This document shows, piece after piece, positions 25,203-36,441 of a DNA stretch of 64,000 nt. The position numbers were made by a program, and so were the translations under genes. The stretch lies in the NCBI RefSeq assembly GCF_017351175.1, contig NZ_JAFMPN010000008.1:62001-126000 (forward strand), read 5' to 3'. The stretch comes from Desulfovibrio sp. Huiquan2017 (GTDB lineage: Bacteria; Desulfobacterota; Desulfovibrionia; Desulfovibrionales; Desulfovibrionaceae). Below the pieces are notes generated by a model. That model saw only the letters and a list, made by a program, of their open reading frames with translations. It was not told the origin of the DNA and did no database searches. The stretch's first letter is position 1. Each line of letters begins with the position of its first letter.

Positions 25203-26498
25203 CTAGCGCACAGGCTCCCAGGCGTCGCCCTCGGCGTCGGCCTCGGGCAGGGAGCAGGGGGCGCAATCCGCCACGCGGTTGCCCTGGCCGTGGTCGGTCA
25301 GCGCCTGGACCGCGCCGACCACCAGGTTGACGCGGCCGCCGAGCAGGATCTGGCCCTTGAAGCCCGTGAACAGGCCGAGGTCGGTCCAAGCGAAGGTGTT
25401 GGCCGTGGCCGTCAAGGCCTCGAAGGGATAGCAGAATAGAGCGTAATTGGCCCGGCCGCGCACTCGGTTGTTGGCGAAGAACCCCCGCGATCCGGTCTGG
25501 ACCAGGCCGCGCGCGCTCCGCCCCCCGGCCATGACGACGTCGTTGCAGGCGACTACCATGTCGTTGGCGTAGAGTTGCAGGCCGGTGGAGTTCTCCCCGC
25601 GCCCTTCAATGCGGTTGCCGGTGATGCTGATGCGGTTGTTCCGTGCGAAGTCAGCCCCACCGGAGGTGTCGAAGTACCATCCTGCGACGATTCCGTTGGG
25701 GCCGAATTTGTTGGGATAGGCGATACCTTCGTCGTCCGTGGCGATGCGATTGTCCCGGATGCGGATGGAGCCCTTGCCATGGGCGTCCAGCGCGTTGTCC
25801 AGGACCTCGATGCCGTTGCGCGAGGCGCGGCTGATCTCGTTGTCGCGAATGGTCAGTTCCGCGCCCCAGGTCCAGTCCGCGAGCACCCCGTATCCGGCGG
25901 TTTCCTCCGGGTGGTCATTGATCATCTCCAGCCGGTTGCCTTCGATGAGCACCGTGCCCGTGATCGCCCGCTTGAGCATGCCCTTGGCGTAGACCAGCCG
26001 GTTGCCGACAACGATCCCGGCCTGGAGGGGCTGGCTCTCGCCGCCTTCCCATTTGATGCCTGCGCCCTGGGGTTCCACGTTGGTGACCAGGCAGCCGCCG
26101 ATTTCCAACCCGCCTGCATGGGCGAAGTGCAGGGGCGTGCCCCGGGCTCCGTCGAAGTGGATGTCGCGGACCGTGATGATAGGTCCGTTTTCGGCCGGGG
26201 GGGCACCGTCGATAGGCAGCGGGGAATACAGGGTCCAGGTCCCGCCTCTGATGACCGTTGCCAGCTCGTCCGAGCCGTCCCGCCGTCCCAGGATGCGCAC
26301 GTTCTTGCGGATCTTGACCCGACCCTCGCTGCCGAAGTCGAAACGGCCGAGCAGTTTCACGGTGCCACCCTTGTCCACGGCCGCCTGCACGTCGGCCACG
26401 TCCCGTGCCGGATCGCCCGTGCCGGTCACGACCTGGTCCGCCAGGGACGGAGCGGCGAGGAGCAAGACGAGAAATAGGGCGAGCATCGGGCGCGGCAT
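25203..26498 (-). CDS. Secreted right-handed parallel beta-helix protein
   Basis: 431 residues from ATG 26498 (GGGAGACCGCC upstream; longer frame to 26729 lacks a signal peptide). Sec signal peptide MPRPMLALFLVLLLAAPSLA, then a Leu/Val/Asn-rich series of roughly 22-residue coils (for example VLIEGNRLEMI, LTIRDNEISRASRNGIEVLDN, IRIRDNRIATDDEG, ISITGNRIEGRG) typical of pectate-lyase-like/NosD-type helices. Acts in the periplasm or outside. A CxxC near the C-terminus (CAPCSLPEADA) may form a disulfide. Substrate unknown; polysaccharide binding is a family-level guess. Confidence 0.85.
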   Translation of the reverse strand: MPRPMLALFLVLLLAAPSLADQVVTGTGDPARDVADVQAAVDKGGTVKLLGRFDFGSEGRVKIRKNVRILGRRDGSDELATVIRGGTWTLYSPLPIDGAPPAENGPIITVRDIHFDGARGTPLHFAHAGGLEIGGCLVTNVEPQGAGIKWEGGESQPLQAGIVVGNRLVYAKGMLKRAITGTVLIEGNRLEMINDHPEETAGYGVLADWTWGAELTIRDNEISRASRNGIEVLDNALDAHGKGSIRIRDNRIATDDEGIAYPNKFGPNGIVAGWYFDTSGGADFARNNRISITGNRIEGRGENSTGLQLYANDMVVACNDVVMAGGRSARGLVQTGSRGFFANNRVRGRANYALFCYPFEALTATANTFAWTDLGLFTGFKGQILLGGRVNLVVGAVQALTDHGQGNRVADCAPCSLPEADAEGDAWEPVR

Positions 26499-26617
26499 GG
26501 CGGTCTCCCTCGGTTTGCGGATTGGTTGTCGGGGCAAGGCCAATCTACCCTCTTTGCCGGGGATGTTCAATCCGCGGCAGACCGGCCCGCGGCAGAACAG
26601 CCTATGGAAATAATAAT

Positions 26618-26630
26618 ACCAATTATTGGT
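26618..26630. promoter_or_regulatory. AT-rich inverted repeat upstream of the first chemoreceptor
   Basis: ACCAAT-T-ATTGGT, perfect 6-1-6, in an AT-rich island (GGAAATAATAATACC...) 84 bases before the receptor start and 120 bases before the beta-helix gene start. It may be an operator or part of a divergent promoter. Confidence 0.35.
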
Positions 26631-26713
26631 TATGACGTTATTTGTGGAAAAAACGAGGGAACGCCGGTGACGGCGGACAAGCGCCACGCGAGTGGTCGCC
26701 AAGGGAGGGACGA

Positions 26714-28762
26714 ATGCGTCTGAAGACAAGAATGACGTTGATGCAGGTGGCCACGGTCCTGGTGGTCATCATTGTTTTGTGTTTGCTTTTCATCCGCGAG
26801 ATGACCGGATATGCCGAGGAGCAGATGGTCGATTTTCGCCGCGAGCAGATGGAGGACGCCCGTATGAGCCTCACGGACGCGGTCCAGATGGCCGAAAGCA
26901 CCGTGAAGGGGTATTACGACCGTTCCCAGGATGTGGAGGCCCTGAAGCGGGAACGGCAGGATGATCTGAAACGGGTGGTCGATGTGGTCTATGGCCAGGT
27001 TAAGGAATACTATGACGCCAACAAGGACCGGCTGGATCGGGCGGCCCTCGTCCGGGGGCTGCGGCCGCTGGTCGAGCCGGCCCGTTTCGACGGGGACAAC
27101 TACCTCTGGGTCCAGAACCTGGATAACGTCATCCTGGCCCACCCGTCCGAGTCGCTGCGCGGCAAGGACATGTCCGGCCTCAAGGACAAGAAAGGCTTCC
27201 CGATCATCGTGGGCATGAGCGACATGGCCCGGGAAAGCGGGGAGGGCGTGGTCGACTATTGGTGGCCCAAGCCCGGCGAGGAGGAGCCCAAGCTCAAGAT
27301 ATCCTATGTCCGCCTGCTGCCCGAGGCGGGCTGGGTCGTCGGTGCCGGTGCCTGGATCGAGGACATCACCGAGGCCATGAAGGCCGAGGCCCTGTATCAG
27401 GTGTCCAAGATGCGCCTCACCGACGGCAACTACTTTTGGATCACTGATCTGACCCCCAAGATGATCATGCACCCCATCGACTCCGGCTTGGACGGCAGCA
27501 ACGTCGGCGGCCAACTGGACAGCAAGGGCAAGCCGTTCTTCAAGGAGATGGCCGAGGTGGCCGCGAAAGACGGGCAGGGGTTCGTCAAGTACTACTGGTC
27601 CAAGCCGGGCGAACAGGGCTCTTTCCCCAAACTCTCCTTTGTCAGGCTGTTCAAGCCGTGGGGCTGGGTTTTGGGCATGGGCGTGTACGTGGACAACATC
27701 GACGCCGAGATAGCCGCCAAGCAGCAGGCCCTGGATGTCCGGATTCGAAACGTCATCCTGCTGGTGTTGGGCATCGCCCTGCTGTTGGCCCTGCTCGGTG
27801 TGCTCGCAGGCATCCTCGGTTCCCGTTCGGTGACCAATACCCTGGGCGGCGAACCCATCGACATCGCCGGGCTGGCCTCCCGCGTGTCCCGTGGAGACCT
27901 GACCATGCCCGCACCGGCCGAGCGCGACCGGGGGGTGCTCCGTTCCATGCTGGATATGGCCGTGCGGCTGCGCGGCGTGGTCGGCGAGGTCCAGTGTGCC
28001 ACCGACAACGTGGCCGCAGGCAGCGTGCAATTGTCCGCCTCGTCCGAGTCCCTGGCTCAATCCACCGAAGAACAGGCCGCGTCCATCGAGGAGGTCTCCT
28101 CGTCCCTGGCCGAGATCGTCAGTTCCATCCGCAAGAATGCTGACAACGCGGAACGGACCAGCGAGATCGCAGACCGCGCCAACCGGGAAATTCTCACCGG
28201 GGAGGAGTCCGTGCGACGGACCGTGGACGCCATGCGCGAGATAGCGGACAAGATATCCTTCATTGAGGATATCGCCCGGCAGACCAATCTGCTGGCCCTG
28301 AACGCGGCCATCGAGGCCGCCCGCGCCGGGGAGCACGGCAAGGGCTTCGCCGTGGTTGCCGCCGAGGTGCGCAAGCTGGCCGAACGCAGCGGTGCCACGG
28401 CCCAGGAGATCAGCTCCCTGTCCGCGTCGAGCGTGGAAGTGGCCGAGCAGACCGGCGACCTCTTTGCCCGCGTGACTCCCGAGATCGCCAGGACTGCGGA
28501 ACTCATCGAGGACGTGTCCAAGGTCTGCGCCGAGCAGAACCACGGGGTCAGCCAGATCGAACGGGCCATGAGCCAGTTGGATACGGTCATCCAGCAGAAT
28601 GCCATGGCCTCCGAAGAGATGGCCTCCACCTCCGAGGAGCTGTCGGGACAGGCCGCGACCCTGCAATCCTCCATCCACTACTTCCAGGTGGGGACCGAGG
28701 CCGAAAAGGCCTGCGACCCCGTCGAGTTCAAGGCCCTGCCCATGGGCGGCCAGCTCGCCTGA
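26714..28762 (+). CDS. Methyl-accepting chemotaxis protein with tandem cache domains
   Basis: 682 residues from ATG 26714, preceded by AGGGAGGGACGA. TM1 (about 10-28), then two similar sensor halves: the first with [17 protein letters not shown] and [12 protein letters not shown], the second with [17 protein letters not shown] and [12 protein letters not shown], i.e. two single-cache type 2 units in tandem in the periplasm; TM2 near 350-375; a HAMP-like linker ([18 protein letters not shown]); and the cytoplasmic signalling hairpin with [32 protein letters not shown] tip, quoted in part. Such receptors usually sense small organic acids. It lacks an obvious C-terminal CheR-docking pentapeptide. 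Confidence 0.95.
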   Translation: MRLKTRMTLMQVATVLVVIIVLCLLFIREMTGYAEEQMVDFRREQMEDARMSLTDAVQMAESTVKGYYDRSQDVEALKRERQDDLKRVVDVVYGQVKEYYDANKDRLDRAALVRGLRPLVEPARFDGDNYLWVQNLDNVILAHPSESLRGKDMSGLKDKKGFPIIVGMSDMARESGEGVVDYWWPKPGEEEPKLKISYVRLLPEAGWVVGAGAWIEDITEAMKAEALYQVSKMRLTDGNYFWITDLTPKMIMHPIDSGLDGSNVGGQLDSKGKPFFKEMAEVAAKDGQGFVKYYWSKPGEQGSFPKLSFVRLFKPWGWVLGMGVYVDNIDAEIAAKQQALDVRIRNVILLVLGIALLLALLGVLAGILGSRSVTNTLGGEPIDIAGLASRVSRGDLTMPAPAERDRGVLRSMLDMAVRLRGVVGEVQCATDNVAAGSVQLSASSESLAQSTEEQAASIEEVSSSLAEIVSSIRKNADNAERTSEIADRANREILTGEESVRRTVDAMREIADKISFIEDIARQTNLLALNAAIEAARAGEHGKGFAVVAAEVRKLAERSGATAQEISSLSASSVEVAEQTGDLFARVTPEIARTAELIEDVSKVCAEQNHGVSQIERAMSQLDTVIQQNAMASEEMASTSEELSGQAATLQSSIHYFQVGTEAEKACDPVEFKALPMGGQLA

Positions 28763-28778
28763 CCTCACCCGAATACAA

Positions 28779-28808
28779 CGCCCCCTCCCGGCAGGCCGGG
28801 AGGGGGCG
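28779..28808 (+). terminator. Hairpin between convergent receptor and TPR-like genes
   Basis: Perfect 13-base GC-rich arms (28779-28791 and 28796-28808), loop CAGG; T-run weak. Likely shared 3' hairpin. Confidence 0.6.
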
Positions 28809-28833
28809 CATCATGGGCGCGTCGCCCGAAAGA

Positions 28834-29379
28834 TCAATATCCTTGCCGGAATTCCTTATCGCGCTTGCCTTGTTCGCGGAATCCGCGATCGCGCGCATTG
28901 AGTTTGTCCTGCTCGAACACGGCCACAGCCACGGCCTCGCATGCCGCGTCGAGGTCCGCGCCGCTCGATCGGATGGCCTCGACCTGCGCCTTCAGCGTCG
29001 TCTCCACCTTGCGTTGGCCCGCCCAGGAGGGATAGCGCGCCCAGTATTCGGCCGCCTCATCGCTTCGGCCCAGCTTGGCCGCCGCATATCCGGCGTTCAC
29101 GAACGCATCCGGGATCTCCTTGCGCGACACGCATTCGGCCAGCACCCGCAAGGCGTCCTCATAGCGGCCGACGCGCGTGTAGCACACTCCGGCCATGACC
29201 AGGTGCGAAGGCCGGACTTGGCTGGGCGCTCCGGCGAAGTAGGCGTCATAACCCGCCGCGCCTTCGGTGAAATACGCCTTGGCCTTGGCGAAATCGCTTC
29301 GCGCCTCGGCCGCCCGGCCGCGTTCGAAGTTCTTTCGTCCCTTTGTCTCGGGCCGTACCAGCTTGGAAAGAAATGACAT
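28834..29379 (-). CDS. TPR-like hypothetical protein
   Basis: 181 residues from MSFLSKLVRPETKG (the extension to 29460 has no start signal). Helical repeats with TPR-like spacing are visible: ERGRAAEARSDFAKAKAYFTEG, PSHLVMAGVCYTRVGRYEDALRVLAEC, PDAFVNAGYAAAKLGRSDEAAEYWARY. The charged C-terminus is Lys/Arg/Asp-rich (RDRGFREQGKRDKEF). No signal peptide. Placed between two chemoreceptor genes; a scaffold role is plausible but unproven. Confidence 0.8.
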   Translation of the reverse strand: MSFLSKLVRPETKGRKNFERGRAAEARSDFAKAKAYFTEGAAGYDAYFAGAPSQVRPSHLVMAGVCYTRVGRYEDALRVLAECVSRKEIPDAFVNAGYAAAKLGRSDEAAEYWARYPSWAGQRKVETTLKAQVEAIRSSGADLDAACEAVAVAVFEQDKLNARDRGFREQGKRDKEFRQGY

Positions 29380-29450
29380 GGTGCCGATGGTAGCGGTTTG
29401 GCGCGGCGAGGACAAGGGGGACGCGTTCTCGCGCGGACCGCCGGGAAAAG

Positions 29451-29481
29451 GGCCGCGCAAGTTGAAAGGACTTGCGCGGCC
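29451..29481. terminator. Hairpin between TPR-like gene and second chemoreceptor
   Basis: Perfect 12-base arms GGCCGCGCAAGT (29451-29462) and complement (29470-29481), loop of seven; follows the 3' end of the minus-strand receptor gene at 29538. Confidence 0.6.
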
Positions 29482-29537
29482 GACTGTTTCGAATGGGATG
29501 CGGGCCTCTGGTGACCCGGAAGTGGGGATTTCTCCGC

Positions 29538-31220
29538 TTAGAACCGCCCGAATCCTTCGTCGTCCACATCCCCCATATCCATGACGACGCCGGAGTGTAT
29601 GCCGGACGAAGCCAGTTTCTTGGGCTGCGCGGGGACAACCGTGACGCGGCGGGGCCGGGCGGCAGCGCGTGCCGCTTGCCCGCCGTGGGAGCTGAGGCGG
29701 AAGAAGGACATGGTCTGTTGCAGGGACTCGGCCTGAGAGGAAAGTTGTTCGGCGGTGGACGCCATCTCCTCGGAGGCTGCGGCATTGGATTGGACGACTT
29801 GGTCGAGCTGGTGGAGGGCCTTGTTGATCTGATCGGCACCGGCTTCCTGTTCCTGGCTGGAAGCGGTGATTTCCTCGACCAACTGCGCGGTCCGCCGGAT
29901 GTCGGGCACCATCGAGGTGAGCATGCCGCCTGCCTTTTCGGCCACGGCCACGCTCCGCGCCGAAAGTTCGCTGATCTCCGCGGCCGCGCGGCCCGAGCGC
30001 TCCGCCAACTTGCGGACCTCCGCCGCAACCACGGCGAACCCCTTTCCGTGGTCGCCTGCGCGCGCCGCTTCGATGGCCGCATTGAGGGCGAGCAGGTTCG
30101 TCTGGCGGGCGATGCCCTCAATGATGCTGATTTTCTCGGCGATGTTCTTCATGGCCGCAACCGTTTCGGCCACGGCCTTGCCACCTTCGTCGGCGTCGGC
30201 GGCGGAGCGGACAGAGATCTCTTTCGTTTGTGTCGAATTTTCGGCGTTCTGGCGGATGGTGCCCGCCATTTCTTCCATGGAGGAGGAGACTTCCTCGACG
30301 GAAGCCGCCTGTTCGGTGGCCCCGTCGGCGAGCGTCTCGGAGGAAGAGGAGAGTTCTTCCGCCCCCGAAGCGAGGTTCTCCGTGGCGCCCTGCACTTCCC
30401 CGACAACTTCGATGAGTTTTTCGGACATGATTTTCATGTCACGGTAGACGCCGATCAACCCCTTTTTATGATTGTGAAAAGCGATACGCAGGTCGCCGGC
30501 AGCGATGCTTTTGGCAACGTGCGCGATCACCATGGGGTCTTCGCCGAGTTGGTTCATGGCTCCCCGCGCGATGAGAAAGGCCAAGATGGACGAGACCAGA
30601 ACGCCGATGATCAAGGCCGCCAACGAAAGGGTTTGCGAGAACTGCGCGATATGCGTCGACTCCACTTTCGCTGCTTCCGCCTCCGCCGAGTTGATGTTGA
30701 CAATGGCGTTGAGCAGCCCTTCGGCTTTCGTGAAGGTAGCGGTGCTGACTTCCAAATCCTGCTGGATCATCTGCCGCCGCAACTCTTCACTCCTGTTTTC
30801 ATCGTATTGCCTGGACAGCCGCATGAAGGACTTGTGGTCCTTTTTCCAGTTGTCCCAGGCAGTGACGAATTGCCCCCACTTCACGCTTTCCTCGGGGGTT
30901 TGCGGGAGCGGGGCATAGATGTTCCATGCTTTTTCCGCCCGTTGCCAGGCGGCGTTGATTCTCTTGTATTCCGTGTCGCGAGCCGTTTGAGAAATCGTCG
31001 TCTCCAGCAGGGCATTTTCGGAAGAATGGATTGCGGTTTGCGCTTCGCTGATGACGAGAAGAGCTTGTAGGCTCGGGAGACGGACCTCGGCTATTTCGTC
31101 GATGCAGGTAGACAGCTGGCTGATGTTGTACACGGCCATCAACCCTATGATCATGGCGATTGCCGCGACAAGGCCGAATCCGCCAAACAACTTTGTTCGA
31201 AGTGTTATATCCTTAAGCAC
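29538..31220 (-). CDS. Methyl-accepting chemotaxis protein with four-helix-bundle sensor
   Basis: 560 residues. [16 protein letters not shown] then TM1 (about 12-32); the periplasmic part (33-190) is all-helical with the pattern of a 4HB_MCP sensor ([43 protein letters not shown], both quoted in part); TM2 near 193-213; HAMP-like [21 protein letters not shown]; signalling hairpin with [27 protein letters not shown] precedes the ATG. Together with the receptor at 26714 and cheV it gives this region three chemotaxis components but no CheA/CheY. Confidence 0.95.
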   Translation of the reverse strand: MLKDITLRTKLFGGFGLVAAIAMIIGLMAVYNISQLSTCIDEIAEVRLPSLQALLVISEAQTAIHSSENALLETTISQTARDTEYKRINAAWQRAEKAWNIYAPLPQTPEESVKWGQFVTAWDNWKKDHKSFMRLSRQYDENRSEELRRQMIQQDLEVSTATFTKAEGLLNAIVNINSAEAEAAKVESTHIAQFSQTLSLAALIIGVLVSSILAFLIARGAMNQLGEDPMVIAHVAKSIAAGDLRIAFHNHKKGLIGVYRDMKIMSEKLIEVVGEVQGATENLASGAEELSSSSETLADGATEQAASVEEVSSSMEEMAGTIRQNAENSTQTKEISVRSAADADEGGKAVAETVAAMKNIAEKISIIEGIARQTNLLALNAAIEAARAGDHGKGFAVVAAEVRKLAERSGRAAAEISELSARSVAVAEKAGGMLTSMVPDIRRTAQLVEEITASSQEQEAGADQINKALHQLDQVVQSNAAASEEMASTAEQLSSQAESLQQTMSFFRLSSHGGQAARAAARPRRVTVVPAQPKKLASSGIHSGVVMDMGDVDDEGFGRF

Positions 31221-31839
31221 AAATACTCTCCTTAAATCCCTGTTGCTTCTTTGTAATGGTTATTTTGCAACGTGGAAAACGAAACGTCCCGACACCCCGC
31301 GCACCGGATTCCTGAATGTAAATCCCTTCCTCTTTGCGGCATGATCTAAAGCCCGTTGCTGCTTACAGATCGGGATAGCCCCGGCCGTTAACGAAGAACC
31401 GGGAAAATATTCATTTGCCATCGATACTCAATTATAAAAAAATAATGATATGTGTTATCGTGTTGTGCATTTTTGAGGGAGCCAGGGGAATGCGCGCCCA
31501 TTGGGCTTGGATGTCCATGGTTCCGGGGGGCTTGCCGGAAGGCGGCGCGCTGTCGCGGATACTTTTCAACAGTCTATTATCATTGAGTAATTTTTTGAAA
31601 GTTCCGCCCGGAAGAAACGTGGCGGGGGCACTGCCGCGTATGGCTTCTACAGCCCGGCCCGCCATCAGGGCAGGTTGAAGCAAGGAGCCGGAGCCGGACG
31701 GGAAGAGGGCGGGAGATCGAATTTCCCAAGCGTGGAATTATGGGCATCCGCCGACGGAAGCCCGCTGCGGCCGGATGAACCAAAAAAAGTGCGGACGCGC
31801 AACACGCGTCCGCACTTTTGATTGTCTTTGGGGGGGCGA
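31221..31839. other. 619-bp gap between chemoreceptor and groEL terminator
   Basis: AT-rich around 31410-31600, otherwise unremarkable. The 87-codon plus-strand frame at 31415-31678 has no ribosome binding site and mixed codon use, so it is not called. The groEL terminator fills the right end. Confidence 0.5.
31785..31819 (-). terminator. groEL terminator
   Basis: Perfect 15-base arms (AAAAGTGCGGACGCG at 31785-31799 and complement at 31805-31819), loop of five, with extra A at 31782-31784 giving a seven-U tail on the minus strand. Confidence 0.92.
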
Positions 31840-33438
<1,599 letters not shown>

Positions 33439-33588
33439 CTATGAAAAATGGTTGTCTGTTGTTGATTTCGAAAACCGTGCGGAAAGGTCCGGACGCGGGG
33501 TGCGAAAAAGAGTCACGGGCCGAGTCGCGGCCTTCCCGAGAGGGTGATTCTTTTGCGGCAACGCGGCGGCAGGGCCTTCGCGCGGGCG

Positions 33589-33849
33589 TTAGGCGAAGAC
33601 GCCGAGGATGTCGTCCTCGCGCATGATGATCAGGTCGTCGCCGTCCATGCTGAATTCGCTGCCCGCGTACTTGGCGAACAGAACGATGTCGCCATCCTTG
33701 ACGGTCTGGCACTCGGGCCCGGCGGCCACGACGACGCCGTTCTGGGGCTTTTCTTTGGCGGAGTCCGGGATATAGATGCCCCCGGCGGTCTTCTCCTCTC
33801 CTTCTTTCCTCTGGACGATGACACGGTCATTGAGCGGTTTCAAACCCAT
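33589..33849 (-). CDS. groES: Co-chaperonin GroES lacking the roof hairpin
   Basis: 86 residues, against 95-97 in typical Gro[32 protein letters not shown] is normal, including the mobile loop ([11 protein letters not shown]), and the C-terminal YAGSEF...[12 protein letters not shown] is normal. Between AAGP and KDGD only a few residues (ECQTV) remain where standard GroES has about 15, the segment that forms the roof beta-hairpin over the dome. The start is the ATG at 33849 with AAGGAG upstream; a 33-codon extension is rejected. Confidence 0.93.
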   Translation of the reverse strand: MGLKPLNDRVIVQRKEGEEKTAGGIYIPDSAKEKPQNGVVVAAGPECQTVKDGDIVLFAKYAGSEFSMDGDDLIIMREDDILGVFA

Positions 33850-33911
33850 GAGAAGTCTCCTTATGCTGTCTTCACCGCAAGCAGTGGCGGCGTGTGTTTC
33901 AACTGGAGCAA

Positions 33912-33939
33912 AGGATAAGTCCGGCGCGGGCGGTGTCAA
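33912..33939 (-). promoter_or_regulatory. Promoter of groES-groEL
   Basis: On the minus strand TTGACA (plus 33934-33939), 16 bases, TATCCT (33912-33917), about 60 bases upstream of the groES start. I see no CIRCE (TTAGCACTC/GAGTGCTAA) element. Confidence 0.5.
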
Positions 33940-34058
33940 CAGGACCACCGGATATTTTTCCGGACCTTTTGGAAGGCGCGGTTGAAATCAAGGCCGAAGC
34001 GGAGTAACACTATAAAGAGGAAAATAGTATAGCCAAGAAAAACAGGAGCAAGTACAGG

Positions 34059-35555
34059 ATGGAACCCGCGCTACGACGGTTGGTGGTGGTCTCCAACAGG
34101 CTCCCGGTGGCCCTCCGCAGAGAGGAGGACGGCTGGAAGCTCAAACAGGGCTCGGGGGGCTTGGTCACGGCCATGGCCCCGGTGCTCAAAAACCGTGGCG
34201 GCATGTGGATCGGCTGGTCCGGCGCGAGCGATCCGGGGCGCGGTTCGAAAGCGACGGACGAGACCGACATGGAAACGCTCTTCGCCGATTTTACCGAGGA
34301 GGCGGGGTACGAGCTGTGCACCGTGCCCCTGACCCGGGAGGAAGTGGACGGCTACTACTACGGGTTTTCCAACGAGATCATCTGGCCGCTGTTTCACGAT
34401 TTGCAGAGCCGCTGCCGTTTTCATCCGCGATATTGGCGCACCTACCTGGACGTGAATTTCAAGTTCGCCGAGGTCGTGGCGCGGCGTTCCTCGCCCGAGG
34501 ACTATCTCTGGATCCAGGATTATCACCTCATGCACCAAGCCTTTTTCCTCAAGTCCATGGGGGTTCGGCGCAACACCGGATTCTTTTTGCATATCCCCTT
34601 CCCCCCGCCGGACATCTTCATGAAGCTGCCCTGGCGGGCCAAGCTTATTCAGGCCCTGACCGAGTTCGACCTGGTGGGCTTCCAGACGGTCCAGGACAGG
34701 CGGAACTTCGTGGGCAGCCTGCACCGGCTTATGCCCGAGGCCAAGGTGGAGGGGCGCGGCGCGGTGGTTGCGGTGAACATGGGCAACCGCTCCTTCCGGG
34801 CCGGGGCCTTCCCCATCTCCATAGACTATGCGCAGTTCTCGGAGATGGCCGCCCAGCCGGAGGTGGCCCGAAAGGCGTTCGATCTTAAGGAGGCGCTCCG
34901 GCACCGCAAGATCATCCTCGGTGTGGACCGGCTGGACTATACCAAGGGCATCCCCGAGCGTATCCGCTCCATCCAGACCCTGTTGCGCCGCTACCCGGAT
35001 CTCAAGGGCAAGGTGAACTTCATCCAGATCGCGGTGCCGAGCCGTGAAGAGGTGGACGAGTACAAGGAACTCCGGACCGAGATCGAGCAGTTGGTGGGAC
35101 GGGTCAACGGCGAGTTCTCCTTCCCGGGCTGGGTGCCGGTCCATTATCATTACCGAAGCCTGCCGCACGACGACCTGGTGGCCTATTACGCGGCGGCCGA
35201 CGTGGGGCTGGTCACGCCCCTGCGCGACGGCATGAACCTGGTGGCCAAGGAATACTGCGCCTGCAACAACAAAGGCGACGGGGTGCTGATCCTGAGCGAA
35301 TTCGCCGGGGCCGCGGCCCAACTCCAGCGCCACGCCTACCTGGTCAACCCGTATGACGTGGAGGGCATCGCCAAGGCGTTGCATCGCGCCCTGCACTGGC
35401 AACTGGAAGAGCGCAAGGCGCACATGTCCAGGTTGCGCGAGCAGATCCGGCGCAACAATATCTTCCGTTGGGTGGACTCCTTTCTCCGGGCGGGCATTGC
35501 CAAGTCCCTGGAGGACTTCCCCGAAGTCGAGACCGTCCACTTCAACCGGGTCTAG
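34059..35555 (+). CDS. otsA: Trehalose-6-phosphate synthase
   Basis: 498 residues, GT20 family: joins glucose from a nucleotide sugar to glucose-6-phosphate for the osmoprotectant trehalose. Seen: VVVSNRLPV at the N-terminus, [10 protein letters not shown] (donor-phosphate loop), [36 protein letters not shown] and the donor-site acidic motif [31 protein letters not shown] precedes the ATG. No otsB is adjacent, so the phosphatase must be elsewhere or the product differs (glucosylglycerol-phosphate synthases are close relatives). Confidence 0.93.
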   Translation: MEPALRRLVVVSNRLPVALRREEDGWKLKQGSGGLVTAMAPVLKNRGGMWIGWSGASDPGRGSKATDETDMETLFADFTEEAGYELCTVPLTREEVDGYYYGFSNEIIWPLFHDLQSRCRFHPRYWRTYLDVNFKFAEVVARRSSPEDYLWIQDYHLMHQAFFLKSMGVRRNTGFFLHIPFPPPDIFMKLPWRAKLIQALTEFDLVGFQTVQDRRNFVGSLHRLMPEAKVEGRGAVVAVNMGNRSFRAGAFPISIDYAQFSEMAAQPEVARKAFDLKEALRHRKIILGVDRLDYTKGIPERIRSIQTLLRRYPDLKGKVNFIQIAVPSREEVDEYKELRTEIEQLVGRVNGEFSFPGWVPVHYHYRSLPHDDLVAYYAAADVGLVTPLRDGMNLVAKEYCACNNKGDGVLILSEFAGAAAQLQRHAYLVNPYDVEGIAKALHRALHWQLEERKAHMSRLREQIRRNNIFRWVDSFLRAGIAKSLEDFPEVETVHFNRV

Positions 35556-35557
35556 AC

Positions 35558-35791
35558 ATGCTCCTGCTCAAGTGCGCCGATTGCCGACGCAAGCTCTGGA
35601 AGTACTACAAGATCGGCCAGGGCGAGCTGCACCGTTGCCACAAGGACCGCATCAGGAAGGTCTGGAACATGGAGGAGCGGGACGGCAAGGTTTTCTGTCC
35701 CTGCGGTCGGGCCGTGGGCATCGACCGGGGGAGTTACTACACCATGGACCGGAAGGCCTTCACCAGCAAGGGGACCAAAACCAACGGTTGA
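35558..35791 (+). CDS. Small zinc-ribbon-like protein
   Basis: 77 residues, beginning two bases after the otsA stop. Cysteines are arranged as CADC (near 6-9), HRCHK and CPCG (near 47-50), which suits one zinc ribbon; otherwise basic and aromatic (RKLWKYYKIGQG, DRGSYYTM). No family recognised. Tight spacing to otsA suggests co-transcription. Confidence 0.7.
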   Translation: MLLLKCADCRRKLWKYYKIGQGELHRCHKDRIRKVWNMEERDGKVFCPCGRAVGIDRGSYYTMDRKAFTSKGTKTNG

Positions 35792-35841
35792 CAGGTTCTC
35801 GTCATTTCGGAAAAGGTATGTAAATGAGTTAGGTGGAACGC

Positions 35842-36339
35842 ATGAACAAGGAGTTGAATTTGAAAATACGCATCTTGATTCCGGCCTTGATGCTGATCCT
35901 GTGCCTGGCCGCCGCCGCTTCGGCCGCCGAATCCGCCCCTTCGTCCCCGGAGGGGGAGTGCAGCGCCATCCCCTGGGGCGCGCCCATTTCCGCCGTGGAG
36001 GAGATCACCTATTCCCACACCGTGGCCGGGGTGCGGTTTTACACGGTGAAGAAGACCGAGCCGTGCTGGATATTTCAGATTCAGGGCGCAAACGTGACCT
36101 ACGGCTTCAGCCGGGGCAAGCTCTATTCGGTGCTGGTGGAAGTGGACAAGGCCCAGGACGTCAAACAGGTGGTGGCCACCCTGATGGACTCCTACGGGTT
36201 GCCGGACCACAAGCAATCGGACGGCTGGGACGAGTACCGTTGGGAAACCGACGACCTCAAGATCAAGCTCAAGAGCCAGTTCGCCACGGACCGCATCAAG
36301 ATCGGCATGTATTACAAGCCGTTGATGTCCGGGGAGTAG
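35842..36339 (+). CDS. Secreted hypothetical protein
   Basis: 165 residues from ATG 35842 (TTAGGTGG upstream; the GTG at 35833 lies within that site). Sec signal peptide LKIRILIPALMLILCLAAAASA, then a small alpha/beta domain: IPWGAPISAVEEITYSH, VKKTEPCWIFQIQ, VTYGFSRGKLYSVLVEVD, VATLMDSYGLPDHKQ and WETDDLKIKLKSQ. The pattern (short strand, 'G...PD' loop, charged hairpin) is typical of periplasmic proteins of unknown function. One pair of cysteines could form a disulfide. Confidence 0.8.
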   Translation: MNKELNLKIRILIPALMLILCLAAAASAAESAPSSPEGECSAIPWGAPISAVEEITYSHTVAGVRFYTVKKTEPCWIFQIQGANVTYGFSRGKLYSVLVEVDKAQDVKQVVATLMDSYGLPDHKQSDGWDEYRWETDDLKIKLKSQFATDRIKIGMYYKPLMSGE

Positions 36340-36441
36340 CGACTTTTCCCTTTCGCTTTGCAGGCCGTCTCGCCCGGGGCGGCCCTTTTCGGCATTTGCC
36401 TTTCGCCGTTGGGGCCTTATCCTGTGCGAGGAGGACAATCC

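Noticed and set aside
31415-31678. 87-codon frame in the chemoreceptor-groEL gap
   Set aside because: No ribosome binding site; hydrophobic start followed by unlikely codon use and no neighbour logic.
33850-34058. CIRCE element for groES-groEL
   Set aside because: No TTAGCACTC/GAGTGCTAA pair can be found in the upstream region.
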